Of a stretch of DNA of 64,000 nt, positions 46,997 through 57,695 are shown piece after piece. This DNA is from Corynespora cassiicola (lineage: Eukaryota; Ascomycota; Dothideomycetes; Pleosporales; Corynesporascaceae), in assembly GCA_022059125.1 (NCBI GenBank), contig JAEUWY010000005.1, positions 4,774,001 through 4,838,000 of the forward strand, read 5' to 3'. Below the pieces are notes generated by a model. That model was not told the origin of the DNA. It saw only the letters and a list, made by a program, of their open reading frames with translations, and did not search any database. Positions within the stretch are counted from its first letter, which is position 1. Every line of letters starts with the position of its first letter. The position numbers were made by a program, and so were the translations under genes.

Positions 46997-48799
46997 ATGG
47001 ACCCATGGATACTGGATTCAGCTCGCAATCAATACTACTATTTTAATCATGAGGAAAATGTTTATATTTATGCAGATGGGACAAGAATAAGCACCAGTGG
47101 GGCCAACAACAGGTATTAAATACGGCTTGAATTGCCTCAAAGTTCAGTCTGACAACCGAATAGCTCTGAAACACAACCGACTGCCGAGCCACAGGCTCTA
47201 GCGTCTACCGCACCGGCCTCGTCTCATCCTCAAAACACGAGTAGTGTCGATGTAAGCAGCTTAAGCAATGATTTCTCTGGCTTTTCGATCCGGGATGAAA
47301 TTGCATACTCCAATCCTGCTGGCAGCGACTCCAATTATCTAGGGTCACCATGGTCACAGAACCCCACTACGCCTACTTCGGTGTCTTCTAGGACTGCCCA
47401 CGGCTCACAGCACCGCTCAACTGATACTGCTCAGTTTGGGCATGAGGGTAGACCGCCTAGTAATGCACAGGGTCCCCATGATTCACCCCAAGCATATCAG
47501 CAGCAAGGCCATGAGGGTAGACAGCCTAACAATGCGCATTACTCCACAGACTCTCTTCAAACATACCAACAGTCCTCTCATGGCGGTTATCAGAGCCATG
47601 GTCTCCAATTCCAGCAAAGTGGAGACCAGAGGCCGAGTGACCAGGAGATCTTGCAGGAAGTTGACCGCGACGTGGAGCTTAATCCCAATACTCCAGTCCC
47701 TGACATACTCCCCCATACGACACCACATAGACATCTTACAGGAACCCCTGGCCAAATAGAAAAGCTAGACCCAGGTAAGACAGAAAGCGAGAGATGGTTG
47801 CAGAGGGTTGACACCATTCAGATTTCCAGGTACAGCGCTCTCGTCGGGACTTTTTCCGAGTCGGGCGTGTGTTCAGGGTCTTGTGGCCTGAGTTAGCTGG
47901 TGATGTGGCCCAAAACATCACTTTGGCCACCACGCCACTGTTCCCCAACGAAAAGATCTTTTGCAAGATCAGATGGTTCGTGGTGGTGAAACCAGACAGG
48001 GAGTCCTGCACTTGCTTGTAAGTATATCTGGAGCGTTCTTTATCTTAAGCTGTTGTCTATGTGTCTGTGTTAGTGATATACTGACGAAATTAGACCAATT
48101 CAAACATACCACAAGCGTGGTGTCTCTAACAAGACGAAACACCACCACGCCATTATGTACACTGGCCACTATCCGCCTCAGCCACTTCCCACAGAAGAGC
48201 CCCGGCGGCACAATGAATTGCCAATGGGTGATCCCATCAGGGTTATACCCGACCCATCAAAGCCCCATTATAACAAAATGGATCCAATGTCACGAGTGAA
48301 CTTCACGAAATTGTACACGGTCGAGTACAATGTCAAGGTCTCCGGCTTCGGACAAGTCGATCTTAACGATGAACACAAGCTCATATCTCAGTTCAATCTT
48401 CAATGGAATATTCTTCCACCTCAGGCGTACCGAACCTCTAACTCGTACTCCTATCCTACGCCAGCCCCGATGAGCGTCTCGGCCTACAGTCCATATGTTC
48501 CTCAAGCTGCAACGAACTATCACCCCGCTGGAAACTATCCTGCTCCGGGCTATATCCATAATCCACAGCCTGGATACCCCAGCGCATCTCCAATGTATCC
48601 CATTGCAGAAAATCCATATCCAAGCTACCAGCCACAAGGCAATTTCCCTGGTGGATATGATCCGCAAGCTGGCATGAGCGGGCTACCGACAAGTCCATAT
48701 ATGAATCCTAATGATCCCAACGCACGACTGAGACACCCGAGAAATCCCAGCTCGCAAGGCTACGAGAGAGGACATGACGGAAGACGACGACATAATTAA
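46997..48799 (+). CDS. DUF6590 protein B
   Basis: Predicted 542-residue protein in four exons: 46997-47112, 47164-47774, 47822-48017, 48094-48799; all phases agree. The N-terminus has the same type of Trp/Tyr element as protein A (DPWILDSARNQYYYFNHEE, then VYIYADGT). A long Gln/Ser/His-rich disordered linker follows, then the DUF6590 core: RSRRDFFRVGRVFRVLWPEL, FCKIRWFVVVKPDRE, CLPIQTYHKRGVSN, HHAIMYTGHY, DPIRVIPDPS, KMDPMSRVNFTKLY and VEYNVKVSGFGQV. The tail is rich in Tyr/Pro (PAGNYPAPGYIHNPQPGYP) and ends in a basic patch. Core identity to protein A is clear by eye but moderate. Function is unknown. Confidence 0.87.
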
Positions 48800-49382
48800 T
48801 GACTGTATGGCTTTTTTTGTTCTCTGTTCTGTCGCATCAATCTATACGAAGCGCTTGGTAAGGTTAATCCTAGCGTCAAATTTCTTTAAAAAAAAATACG
48901 ACTTGTGTGATAATCTTTTTGTTTGCAGCGCCGAGGTCATGTTTTCTTCGCTTGAGATTCTCCAGGCTTCTTTCTTAAAGTTTCATGTCCCAATAACGTT
49001 TATTATGACGTCTTTCCCATTTATTCTCTAGCAACGAATATGTGTTCTCTAGCGCAATTCATCCTTATCGTCAGAATAATGTGATCATTGTATGATATAA
49101 ATGCTGGTCCCAAAAGGTGACTTCTCGCTCGTCTGCCTAATACGTGAGTTGTCAGAGCAAGTCAGCGTGTCTCCAGGACGAGGCATTGGGAAATATGAAA
49201 AAGGGAGTAGTCATAAAGTATTCCAGCGGTACGTAAGCTACTCCAGTATATGTTAACTGCTCAAGAGCACAAGATGAACAGCGCGCATTGATCATCCCCC
49301 TATGAAAGTAGCAGCTAAGAAAGTGATGACAAGAAGTTATGGAAGTGTTATAGTACAGTATTGACTAAATCATGAGACAAAA
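48800..49382. other. Intergenic region, nothing recognised
   Basis: About 580 bp, A/T-richer, 3' of DUF6590 gene B. Confidence 0.5.
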
Positions 49383-49895
49383 CTAACTCATCCAGTAACC
49401 ATCTTCTTCTCTAAGCCTCACCCAAATGCCCGATGGATAAATGTACCTGAGGACGGTTTGGCAAACCCAGGAAGGTTTAGCGACATGTGTTGCGCCCTCT
49501 TTGTCAACAGCGATTTGAACCCGCAATTGAGACGTGATTACAAATAACCAAAAGAATTTCCAATACCCCACGATATTTTGCATCCGTGCGAAATTTTGCT
49601 CATTGCCTAGTATTGGTTGGCATTGCATTGCGCCACCATCGAACTCATCCATATCGATGGTCGAGACGGTGATATGACGTACACCGGCGCAAATGCCATC
49701 GCCGTTCGATAGTCCAACAAGCTCTGACAATGGTTCTCCAATTTCATGCACGCTAAGGGCAGATAATTACCGAAAATGATCGCAAAATTGGAGAACTAGC
49801 GTCACGACATTGGAGATGTCCAAGAAGGTTGCCGCATTTTCTCCCAGACGGACGCGCCACGGAGCTTCTCCAACTTTGGTGATCTTTTGATTGTC
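49383..49895 (-). pseudogene. Relic reading frame with one in-frame stop
   Basis: On the minus strand a single frame runs from a splice-acceptor-like CATTAG at 49898-49896 to a TGA at 49383, broken only by one TAA at 49769-49767. The conceptual peptide looks coding on both sides: KVGEAPWRVRLGENAATFLDI before the stop, HEIGEPLSELVGLSNGDG and QNIVGYWKFFWLF after it. There is no ATG and no clear upstream exon, because the divergent MDR gene begins 240 bp away. I do not recognise the family. It may be a decayed or truncated gene; chance is the alternative. Confidence 0.4.
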
Positions 49896-50014
49896 CTAAT
49901 GAGAACAAAATGGAGATGTGGATAGTTCTTCGGACAAAACCACGGAAGATGTGGGTACAGATCAGGGCCTGCAATTGACGGCTACAGCGCATAGCCACGT
50001 GACAAGACAATCGT

Positions 50015-50027
50015 GTATATGTATAAG
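50015..50027 (+). promoter_or_regulatory. TATA-like element of the MDR gene
   Basis: An A/T-rich element (GTATATGTATAAG) lies about 106 bp before the ATG of the oxidoreductase gene. Confidence 0.45.
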
Positions 50028-50132
50028 GGTTCGAAGTCGAATATAGAAGAGCATCATTTGCTTTAGCTACTACAGATTCATCTTCCCATTCATTGCAGAC
50101 CGAAGACTGGCCGCTGCGCTTCCACGAATAAA

Positions 50133-51282
50133 ATGGGCAATACTGCACTTTACCTAGATGAGAGTGGCACCCTATCCGTCCGCAGAGATTTTCTAGCAAC
50201 AAAACCTCGTGACGGGGAGTTATTCATCCAAATTCTCTATTCGGGTGTGTAAGTTGACTCCTAGCATTTCAACATGTTTCTTCCAAGTCTCTTACCGATG
50301 CTAATTTTAACTTCCACCACTTAGCAATCCTTCAGACACAAAAACTATCCCGTTCTTGGGTGGCCATCCACGAGTCATAGGCAACGACTTTTGTGGGCGT
50401 GTCATTGAGGCTCCTGGATGTGAAAGCAGTGGGTATAAGCCTGGAGACATCGTGGCCGGACTCAGCTCTGGAAGCTACAATCGACCCATTGGGCACGGAA
50501 GCCATCAAAAATACATGTCGCTGGCCCCATGTCCTGGTGTTTACAAGGTGCCCGAAAACATGCCCCCGCACGTCGCAGCAGCAATCCCAGTCGTTCTGCA
50601 AACATGCAACGATGGACTCTTCAACCGCCTAAAACTCCCACTGCCGTCGGAAATCACCCAAGAGAGCGATCTGAAGACCAAGACGCTGATCGTGTGGGGC
50701 GGAAGTACCGGTGTTGGAATGTGCACCATTCAAGTAGCCCGCGCGATCGGCTTCCAGTCCATCATTGTCACTGCCTCGCCGAAACGACACGAACTCCTCA
50801 AAGGCCTGGGAGCAACACGGTGCTACGACTACAGTGATCCGGGCGTTGTCGACGCGGTCAAAGCTGCGATACGCGAGGATTCTCCCGCTGAAGAGACTCT
50901 GCTGGGAATGGATGCGGCCGGCAACTCGGATTCGATGGAACTGTTGGAGAAGTCCGTGTCTGAAAAGGGGGACCAAATCCTACTTACCTCAGTTGCGCTA
51001 ACCTCTGGGAGTCGCTGGGAGGCAATGTTGGGCGGCCGGCATGATGATCTGGACTTGATCTTCCCGGGTCAATCGGAGCCTTTCAAAATACCAGCGGTGC
51101 CGAAGGAGGCTGAAAAAATGCGCAAGGCACTCGAGTGGGCTCTTGAAAACTATGGAAAAAAATTCAAATTTGAGACGATTAATGTTTTCCGTGGAACAGC
51201 AGAAGAGGCGTTGGAAGAGGCCCTCAAGGTTGGAAAGCTAGGCCATTTTGGCAAACTTGTATTAGAGCACCCTTTGAAGTAG
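50133..51282 (+). CDS. MDR-family zinc-independent oxidoreductase (enoyl-reductase-like)
   Basis: Predicted 357-residue medium-chain dehydrogenase/reductase. Exons 50133-50248 and 50325-51282 join in phase over a 76 bp intron. The GroES-like N-terminal part has GELFIQILYSGVNPSDTK, GNDFCGRVIEAPG and YKPGDIVAG. The NAD(P)-binding Rossmann part has TLIVWGGSTGVGMCTIQVARAIGF, KRHELLKGLGATRCYDY and, near the end, VGKLGHFGKLVL. The catalytic zinc Cys/His ligands of true alcohol dehydrogenases are absent, so it fits the quinone-oxidoreductase and trans-acting enoyl-reductase group. Such proteins occur both in general metabolism and in biosynthetic clusters; no polyketide or peptide synthase is nearby, so a cluster role is not supported here. 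Confidence 0.92.
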
Positions 51283-51848
51283 CACTGGATGGGTGGAGAC
51301 GACCAGATATATATCCTGATGCGTTCCATACCTGGCCCATTGATCCTTGGTTTGCATCCGTGAGCTTCATCATCCGTGACAAAAATAGAATGTTCAAATC
51401 TTTTGTTTGTGTCCGCGTCTGTTTCCACAGAGTGTTTGACATCACTTCAACTGATTTGCTTCCATAGATGATAGCTTCTACTGCAGATTCTGTATTTGTA
51501 ATCTTTTTGAGCTTAGATAACACTAGCAAGGTGTACGTACAAACAAAGGGGTATCACGAAACGAAAGCTCATAAGCCACTACCCGACTTGAAAATCTGTA
51601 TTTGTAATATTATTGTACTTTGATATACTTCGCCTATATTTTCTTGGAAGAAAAGAGAGCACGTAATGCGCTATCACGGTAATTGTGAACGTGAAGGGGA
51701 ACGTATGTGTGAGATGCTGAAAAGTCATCGAAATGACAAGAGAAATACAAAAGTCCAACTAGCCCTTCCTCTGGCCGATCCACAATCATGAAAAAGGAAA
51801 AAGGTATCAAAACAAAAGGAAAAATCCCTCTAAACTTAGCCAACTTCA
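51283..51848. other. Intergenic region between convergent genes
   Basis: 3' flanks of the MDR and annexin genes; nothing recognised. Confidence 0.55.
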
Positions 51849-53376
51849 CTACTGAACACAAGCAATTAGCAAAGACCTGTAGTCGCCGCTCGTCTCGCCT
51901 TCGATGCGTTTCACAAGGCTAGTGTTGTAACGCTTCTGGTACTCGCCCTTGACTTGCTCCATAAAGTTTCTGTCCCAGTGGCAACGCACCACGCGCTGGA
52001 CGAGGAGCTTGTCCTTGGTACCCAGTCCCGCCATGGCGTCTTCGAGTTGATTGGCTTCTGCCAAGGCACGATTGTTCGCCCTCTGCAACAAGAGGGAGAG
52101 GGTGTTCTTCATGTGGCCTGAGAATTTGGCCTCGACGGTTTTTTCCAAGGACTTTTGAAAACGCTGGTGATAGGAGAGGGAGATGGCACGGATCTGGGCG
52201 TCATTTTTGCTGGTCAAAATCTGGCAGACCTGGCGTCCGTTCTTGGTAAACATTCCGCCCATGGCGGCCTGCAAATCGGTGACATCCCTTTCAGTCTCTT
52301 GAGGGATGACGGGAGCGCTGTCTTCGTTGCGACGAGCACTCGTAATCATAATGAAGAGGTCCTCTGTATCGCCCGACAAATCGCCCTGCAGATCGGCGTC
52401 CAGGTCCTTGTTAAACAGACTCCTGTACTCGGCCTTGATAGCATTGATATCGGCATTGCTCCTCCCGACGAGCACATCGTCAAGAATTGCTTCGTTGGTG
52501 CCCATGCCTTTCATCGCATCATAAAGTGCATACGCGTCGCCGGTCAACGGGCCCCGCATAATGGCAATGAGTGTTTCCTTGAAATATCCCCTGACAGCAG
52601 TCTTTCCCGTTATCTGCTCGAGCATAGATTTCATGAACCGCTGCTGATACTGTTGAGCCATGGTGTTGATCTGAATAGGGTCCTTTTTCGCCAAAATGGA
52701 AATGACCTTTTTCTCGTCGAAGCCGAATCCTGAGACGGCCGCTCTCAGCGTTTCAATGTCTGGGCCCGTGTCTATGGCAGCTGTCTTCTGGGGGCCGTAG
52801 CCGAGGGATGGTTGGGATTGAGGAGGGCCAAACTGCTGTGGAGGCACCCCGTATTGTTGAGGCGGGGCTCCATACTGTTGGGGAGGCGCGCCGTATTGCT
52901 GGGGAGGGGCACCGTACGGCTGCTGGCCGGGTGGGGGCCCATATTGATTAGGTGGCGGTGCGCCATAGGGAGGCTGTCCTTGGGGAGGGCCATAGTGGTT
53001 TGGGGGCGGCGCACCGTACTGCTGTGGCGGTGGGTAGCTATGCGGAGGGAGAGGAGCATGTTGCTGGTAATGCTGCGGCGGCTGGCCTGGAGGCGGGCCG
53101 TACTGATTAGGTGGCGGGGCTCCATAGTGTTGTGGGGGAGGAGCATATCCCTGGGGAGGAGGAGGGGGGTATTGCTGATTCTGCATGTGCGGATATGGGG
53201 AGCGGGATGGTGGAGGTTGCTGATATGGCTGTGGAGCCCAACCTTGAGGCGGGGGTGCGGGTGAGTCTTTATATGGGCAGTCAGCACGGATGCCAAGACA
53301 CAAATACGGCGAGAAGTGGTGATCGACGACTTCTCTAGCACGGATACGTACGGCCCTGGGGTGTGTAATACGACAT
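51849..53376 (-). CDS. Annexin with Pro/Tyr/Gly-rich N-terminal tail
   Basis: Predicted 480-residue annexin, a calcium-dependent phospholipid-binding protein. A 25 bp first exon (53376-53352, MSYYTPQG) is spliced over 85 bp to 53266-51849. The tail (residues ~9-160) is a low-complexity array of PPPQQYGAPP and PPPNQYGPP units, as in annexin A7/A11 and other fungal annexins. The core (~170-480) has four repeats. Repeat 2 (AMKGMGTNEAILDDVLVGRS) and repeat 4 (AMAGLGTKDKLLVQRVVR) keep the GxGT calcium-loop pattern; repeat 1 (AVSGFGFDEKKVISIL) and repeat 3 (AMGGMFTKNGRQVCQIL) are degenerate. Likely acts at the plasma membrane or secretory vesicles (family knowledge). Confidence 0.94.
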
Positions 53377-54853
53377 CAAGCGAGGCCGGTGTGGTTGGGG
53401 GGTTGGTTTTTGGGAAAAGACGGTTGGCTGGAATGGGGACAACAATGACTTGTCGCACAAAGGACTGGTCGCGCAGGCCAAGATGGGAGGTCGGAAGTGG
53501 AGTGATGGGGGAGGTCGCAAAGAAGAGGCGCACAAGAAGAAGAAGAAGAGAAGATGTGTGGACGATGGGTGCGCGGATGGAAGGTTGCGGAAGGGCTGTC
53601 CAAGTGGTGACGACGGCGTCAGCTTGAAAGAAGGCGCAGCAGCCACAAAAAGGCGTCTCAGCCCCAACGATGGCGAGATCAGGTGGGGTAGCAAGCGACA
53701 GCGGGCGCCAGGCACGATCAAGACAGCTGGGAAAATTTGCTTTGTTGTCTAGCCGAAGCGGGGATGTTCGTTGTTGGTTTTTCTGTAAAAGGCCGCCGTC
53801 ATGCCTGAAGGGGAGGGAAGTGACTCGATGAGGGCTGGCACGCAAGGCTGAGGGCGGCGTGGCGGTGCAGGCAGTCGGGCGCGCGCACAGCCACACAGTC
53901 ACACACCTGAGCAGCCACACAGCCCGTCACGTGGAGAGGCTCGGAAAGGAACAGGTGGGCATCTGGGGGATGGGCACCACCATCTGGTGCTAACAGCCCA
54001 CCTGCACCTCGCGTAGTGGCCCCGGCTGCCTCTTACATGTGTATGTTCGTACCGTACAGTCTGTTACTACCCATCCACCTGCGTGCTGCAAACTCCCCCG
54101 ACGCACCCCGCATTCCCACTCCCACGCCTTCGCATGCTTGCGCCCTCGCCCTGCCCTCGCCCTCGCCCGCCGCCCATGCGCCCCGGAACTCTCCTGCAAT
54201 TCCCTTGGGGGTACGCGTCCAGCCCCCGTTGATGTAATGCCATGCCGAGACAAGCGAATCTGGTGGGCCGCCAAGCGCGCATACATGGAGCATCCTCCCG
54301 CAAGCAAAATACGAACACAACGACCATCTGCCACGACTACGCAGCTCGCACACCAGACGTGCACCTCAGAGCACCAATACCGTCTGCGGCAAGGCTCTGC
54401 AAAGCGACATGCTCCCCACAAGCGCTCTGCTCTGCTGCCCGGCTGCCCTCTGGCCTGGCAGCATCCTGTAAGCCTCCGAGACGTCGGCTGCCGTCCGATC
54501 CGATCACGCAAATCACATCCAGCAAAACAAGCAAGCTCGCTTGGCTGGAAAGGGCGTCCCACGACCATGATCCCGATAAGCTATGCCAAAGGGGCACATA
54601 TTCATGGTGATGCGCATCTAGATCTTCCGGCCCTGCTTTCAGCTTCCTCGTTCCAGGTTTATGGCTTTCCATTTCCCATTCCCACTTCCCTCTCCCATGT
54701 CCCACTGACAGTCTCTCGTTGCCTTCCCTTCTTCACTCTCGTGATACAGTCGCTCGTTTTCTTCATTCTCTACCTTCTCTTGTCAACACTCCCTCCACGG
54801 CCTTGACTGCGAAATTTCTTTCTTATCTTTCCTTAACCGGCTAGCTAGTTACA
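53377..54853. other. Divergent promoter region between annexin and the cutinase-like gene
   Basis: About 1.5 kb; open frames on both strands are biased and overlapping. Short Cys/His-rich and Arg-rich false frames arise from repeats such as GAAGAAGAAGAAG (53540-53560). Confidence 0.5.
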
Positions 54854-55925
54854 ATGAAGGCTACCGTCACCACCGCCCTCGTGCTGCTGAGAGCCGCCTT
54901 CGTCTTTGCCCGTTGCGACGACGGTCCATGCGACGAACCAGCCGTACTCGACCTAGAGACCACCGAGTGCCAGCAGTACCACATCTTGTCGGCACGTGGT
55001 TCCACGGCGCCGCTCCCAGGACATGCTGGGGAGCTCATTCGACAGGTTTGCGAAGGTCTGGGTGGTTCCAAGGCCTGCGGATATGAGAACCTCGATTATG
55101 CGGCCGCCAATGGCGATGCATGGTGCGAGTCGGCACACACTGGCGCGTTGAAGGGCCAGGAGCAGCTTGCAAACTACACGGAGAGGTGCCCCGAGGCCAA
55201 GATCATCGCCATTGGCTTCTCACAGGGTGCTTCAGTCACCCTCGACTACATTGGAGGCGGCGGTGGTGTTGATGTCTTCGGCTGTCACCAAGAAGAGAAC
55301 GAGGGCCTTAACAGGACATCTTCCCCCGGTTCGCATAGTAAGTTGGCTCAGGCCGTAGTCTGTACAAAAAGCAACCGTTGACCCCTCCCCAGTTGTCGCT
55401 GCAGCCGTCTTCGGCCCCACAGTCCATGCCGCAGGTCAAAACTACACCCTCAAAGGCGGGGAAAAGTACAACGGCACGGCTACTCGCAGCGAACGCCATG
55501 TTGAGGGTCTCGCGCCGTATGCCAGTATCCTCCAGGAGTACTGCAATACCGGAGACTCAATCTGCGCCAAAGATAGCCCCGACATGAAGCTGGAGAACCA
55601 TCTGAACTACTTCCAAAAGTACACGGAAGAAGCCGCCAAATTCATCGTCGAGACCAGCAAGAAAGGAAAGATCGGGCAAGCCAGTGTAGGTCAAACCAGC
55701 ACCAATACCAACACCAACACCAACACCAACACCACCATGAACACGAGCCCAAGCAACAGTACCAATACGAATACAAGCACGAATGAAAACAATGACACTT
55801 CCGATAACAATGACGGACAGGCCTCAAACAGCGGAGCGAACTCGACTTCGGCAGCCGGCCCAGCCCTCACCGCCGGGTCTAGCCTAGCTTTTGGCGCCAT
55901 CTTCATTGGAGCCGTTTTCCTATAG
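54854..55925 (+). CDS. GPI-anchored cutinase-family serine esterase
   Basis: Predicted 338-residue protein. Exons 54854-55337 and 55393-55925 join in phase over a 55 bp intron. Signal peptide MKATVTTALVLLRAAFVFA, then the cutinase fold: HILSARGSTAPLPGHAGELI, the nucleophile elbow IAIGFSQGASV near residue 123, and the C-terminal catalytic part EYCNTGDSICAKDSPD with His in ENHLNYFQKY. Several Cys can form the usual disulfides. After the catalytic domain comes an Asn/Thr repeat tail (TNTNTNTNT) and a final hydrophobic segment (GSSLAFGAIFIGAVFL), the pattern of a GPI-anchored wall protein. The family covers cutinases and acetylxylan esterases; the substrate cannot be told from sequence. It could modify plant polymers or the fungal wall. 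Confidence 0.9.
55699..55734. repeat. AACACC-type hexamer repeat inside the esterase gene
   Basis: Tandem ACCAAC/AACACC units encode the Thr-Asn stretch of the C-terminal linker. Repeat-length variation would change linker length without breaking frame. Confidence 0.85.
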
Positions 55926-57266
55926 AATTTTTTTTAATGGAAGCCTACTCTTAATAAGGATCACCTTGGAAAAAGCGAACCTTTGTAGATAATCTTCAGT
56001 ACCAAAGGATAATAGCAAAAGTGTCGACGACCATAATAGCCATAACAAACCATTTGTTTTTGAAAAGGATATTCTATCATATATTCCATAGTTACGACTC
56101 CTACACCCTTGCGGCGCTCATTTAGCTACCTAAGTAGGTACCCACCTGGGCAGGTGGTCAAAAAAAAGAACCACGTGATGATGCCAGATTACAACGGCAC
56201 GCGCTGTTCGCTTTGGCAAGTCCGAAACACATATCGGGCACGTGCCAGAAACGTCTGGGCCCACGACGACCCATTACGGTTTACAAGTTGACGGGCGTAC
56301 CCGTGCTAAATGCAAAGCGACGTTGGTTGTCTCGAGCCATGACGGCATACCCGCCATTGCACAGTTCTCTTGACGAGTGCCCGCTTTGGGTAGCAAGCAG
56401 ACTTTGGACGGTGAGGCTTGCCTTTGCCCAATCCGCCTCTGATCGACGTGACGGGTGGTGGATAACCCCGCCCAGACCCCCCGCCGATCGCCTTTCAATC
56501 CCACCCACGACTTGACGGCTAACGCCAGGCACCAAACTACAGGACAGCAGGAATCCCACCCGGCCAAGACCGTCAGGGACCAGCTCCCGGGAATGACTGC
56601 CGTGCAGTGGACACTCTGCCCTTGTTCCAAGGCGTGTTCCCAGCGGCCCCCCCTTCAGAGTCAGACTTGGGAGGCAGCACAGCCAGGCAGACATGTAAAA
56701 GAGCTCGCATGAGACCGGCCAGGCAAAGATGGAGGACCCAGATAGGGGGCCATCTGATTGACTCGGAAAATGTTGGGTGACTGCTGCGGCGAAATCAGCG
56801 GCGACTAACAAGGGTGTGACTAGGCTGTGTGCTGAGCTCGTGATAGCGTTTGCTCATCCTATACGAATAGGACTGTAGCCGTCCAGCATCCTGGTCCCAG
56901 ACTCCAGAATCCTCGCTGCAGCTGGGCAGCAACTGCACGCGTACAGCGTCTAGCTTGCCATCACCCAGACCCTTCTTTTTTTTCCTTTTGTTCCCTCCGG
57001 TTTTAAAAACGCAGCGGGGTCCTGGCCTGCGCAGGCCATCCCCGAGCTCCCTCGCCCTTTTCTACCAAAACCAGACGAACATCTGTCGCCAGCGGACAGA
57101 CAGCACGTCGCTTGCATCAGCACGTCGCTTGACCCCTCCAAAAACCCCGACGCATAACCCCCCACTCTCGTCTTTTATCTTGGTCCTCCTACAACGAGAC
57201 ATTTACGAAGAATCCTCCTTTGAAAGGGGGAAAAAAAGAGGCGAGAAAAAGAAAGAAATATACAAG
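55926..57266. other. Intergenic region, nothing recognised
   Basis: About 1.3 kb. The frame of the next gene is open upstream of its ATG (to about 56955) but without ATG; probably leader sequence. Confidence 0.5.
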
Positions 57267-57695
57267 ATGCCGTCCTGGGAGTCGGAATCCGCTACGTCGT
57301 ACTCGTCGCAACCGCGCAGCTCCTCGCGCCACGGCTCGAATTCCAGAGCCATGATCCCCCACCCCAGACGGCACTCATCGTCGTACGCGTCGCAGAACCA
57401 GCAGCTGCAGCCATACGACCCTCTGTACCATCACCATTACCAGCAGCAACAGCATCGGCAACCCACATACTTGAGGCATACGTCATACCAGAGCCGCCAT
57501 TCATCGACCCATGGCGGCGGCGGTGGCGGCGGCGGCGACGGCGACGAAGACTACTGGGGCGACGAGTACATGGAGGACGTGGAGAGGCGGCGGAGGGAAC
57601 GGGACCGCGAGCTGGAGAGGAGGCCCACGACGGGAGATACGCTGATGATGATCTGGGACAAGCTCACGGGCATGTTCCGGCCAAGCCGGCGATGA
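57267..57695 (+). CDS. Small low-complexity hypothetical protein (142 aa)
   Basis: Single-exon frame with an AAGATG start. The N-terminal half is Ser/His/Gln/Tyr-rich (SRHGSNSRAM, YHHHYQQQQHRQP), followed by a Gly run, an acidic patch (DGDEDYWGDEYMEDVE), a charged helix (RRRRERDRELERRP) and a C-terminal amphipathic end (TLMMIWDKLTGMFRPSRR). The last part looks like the conserved core; family not recognised. Codon use is similar to neighbours, and a purine-rich leader precedes the ATG. Confidence 0.6.
   Translation: MPSWESESATSYSSQPRSSSRHGSNSRAMIPHPRRHSSSYASQNQQLQPYDPLYHHHYQQQQHRQPTYLRHTSYQSRHSSTHGGGGGGGGDGDEDYWGDEYMEDVERRRRERDRELERRPTTGDTLMMIWDKLTGMFRPSRR

Noticed and set aside
50133..51282. 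MDR gene as a sign of a secondary-metabolite cluster
   Set aside because: No polyketide synthase, peptide synthetase, terpene cyclase, P450 or pathway transporter is present in the window; a lone MDR enzyme does not define a cluster.
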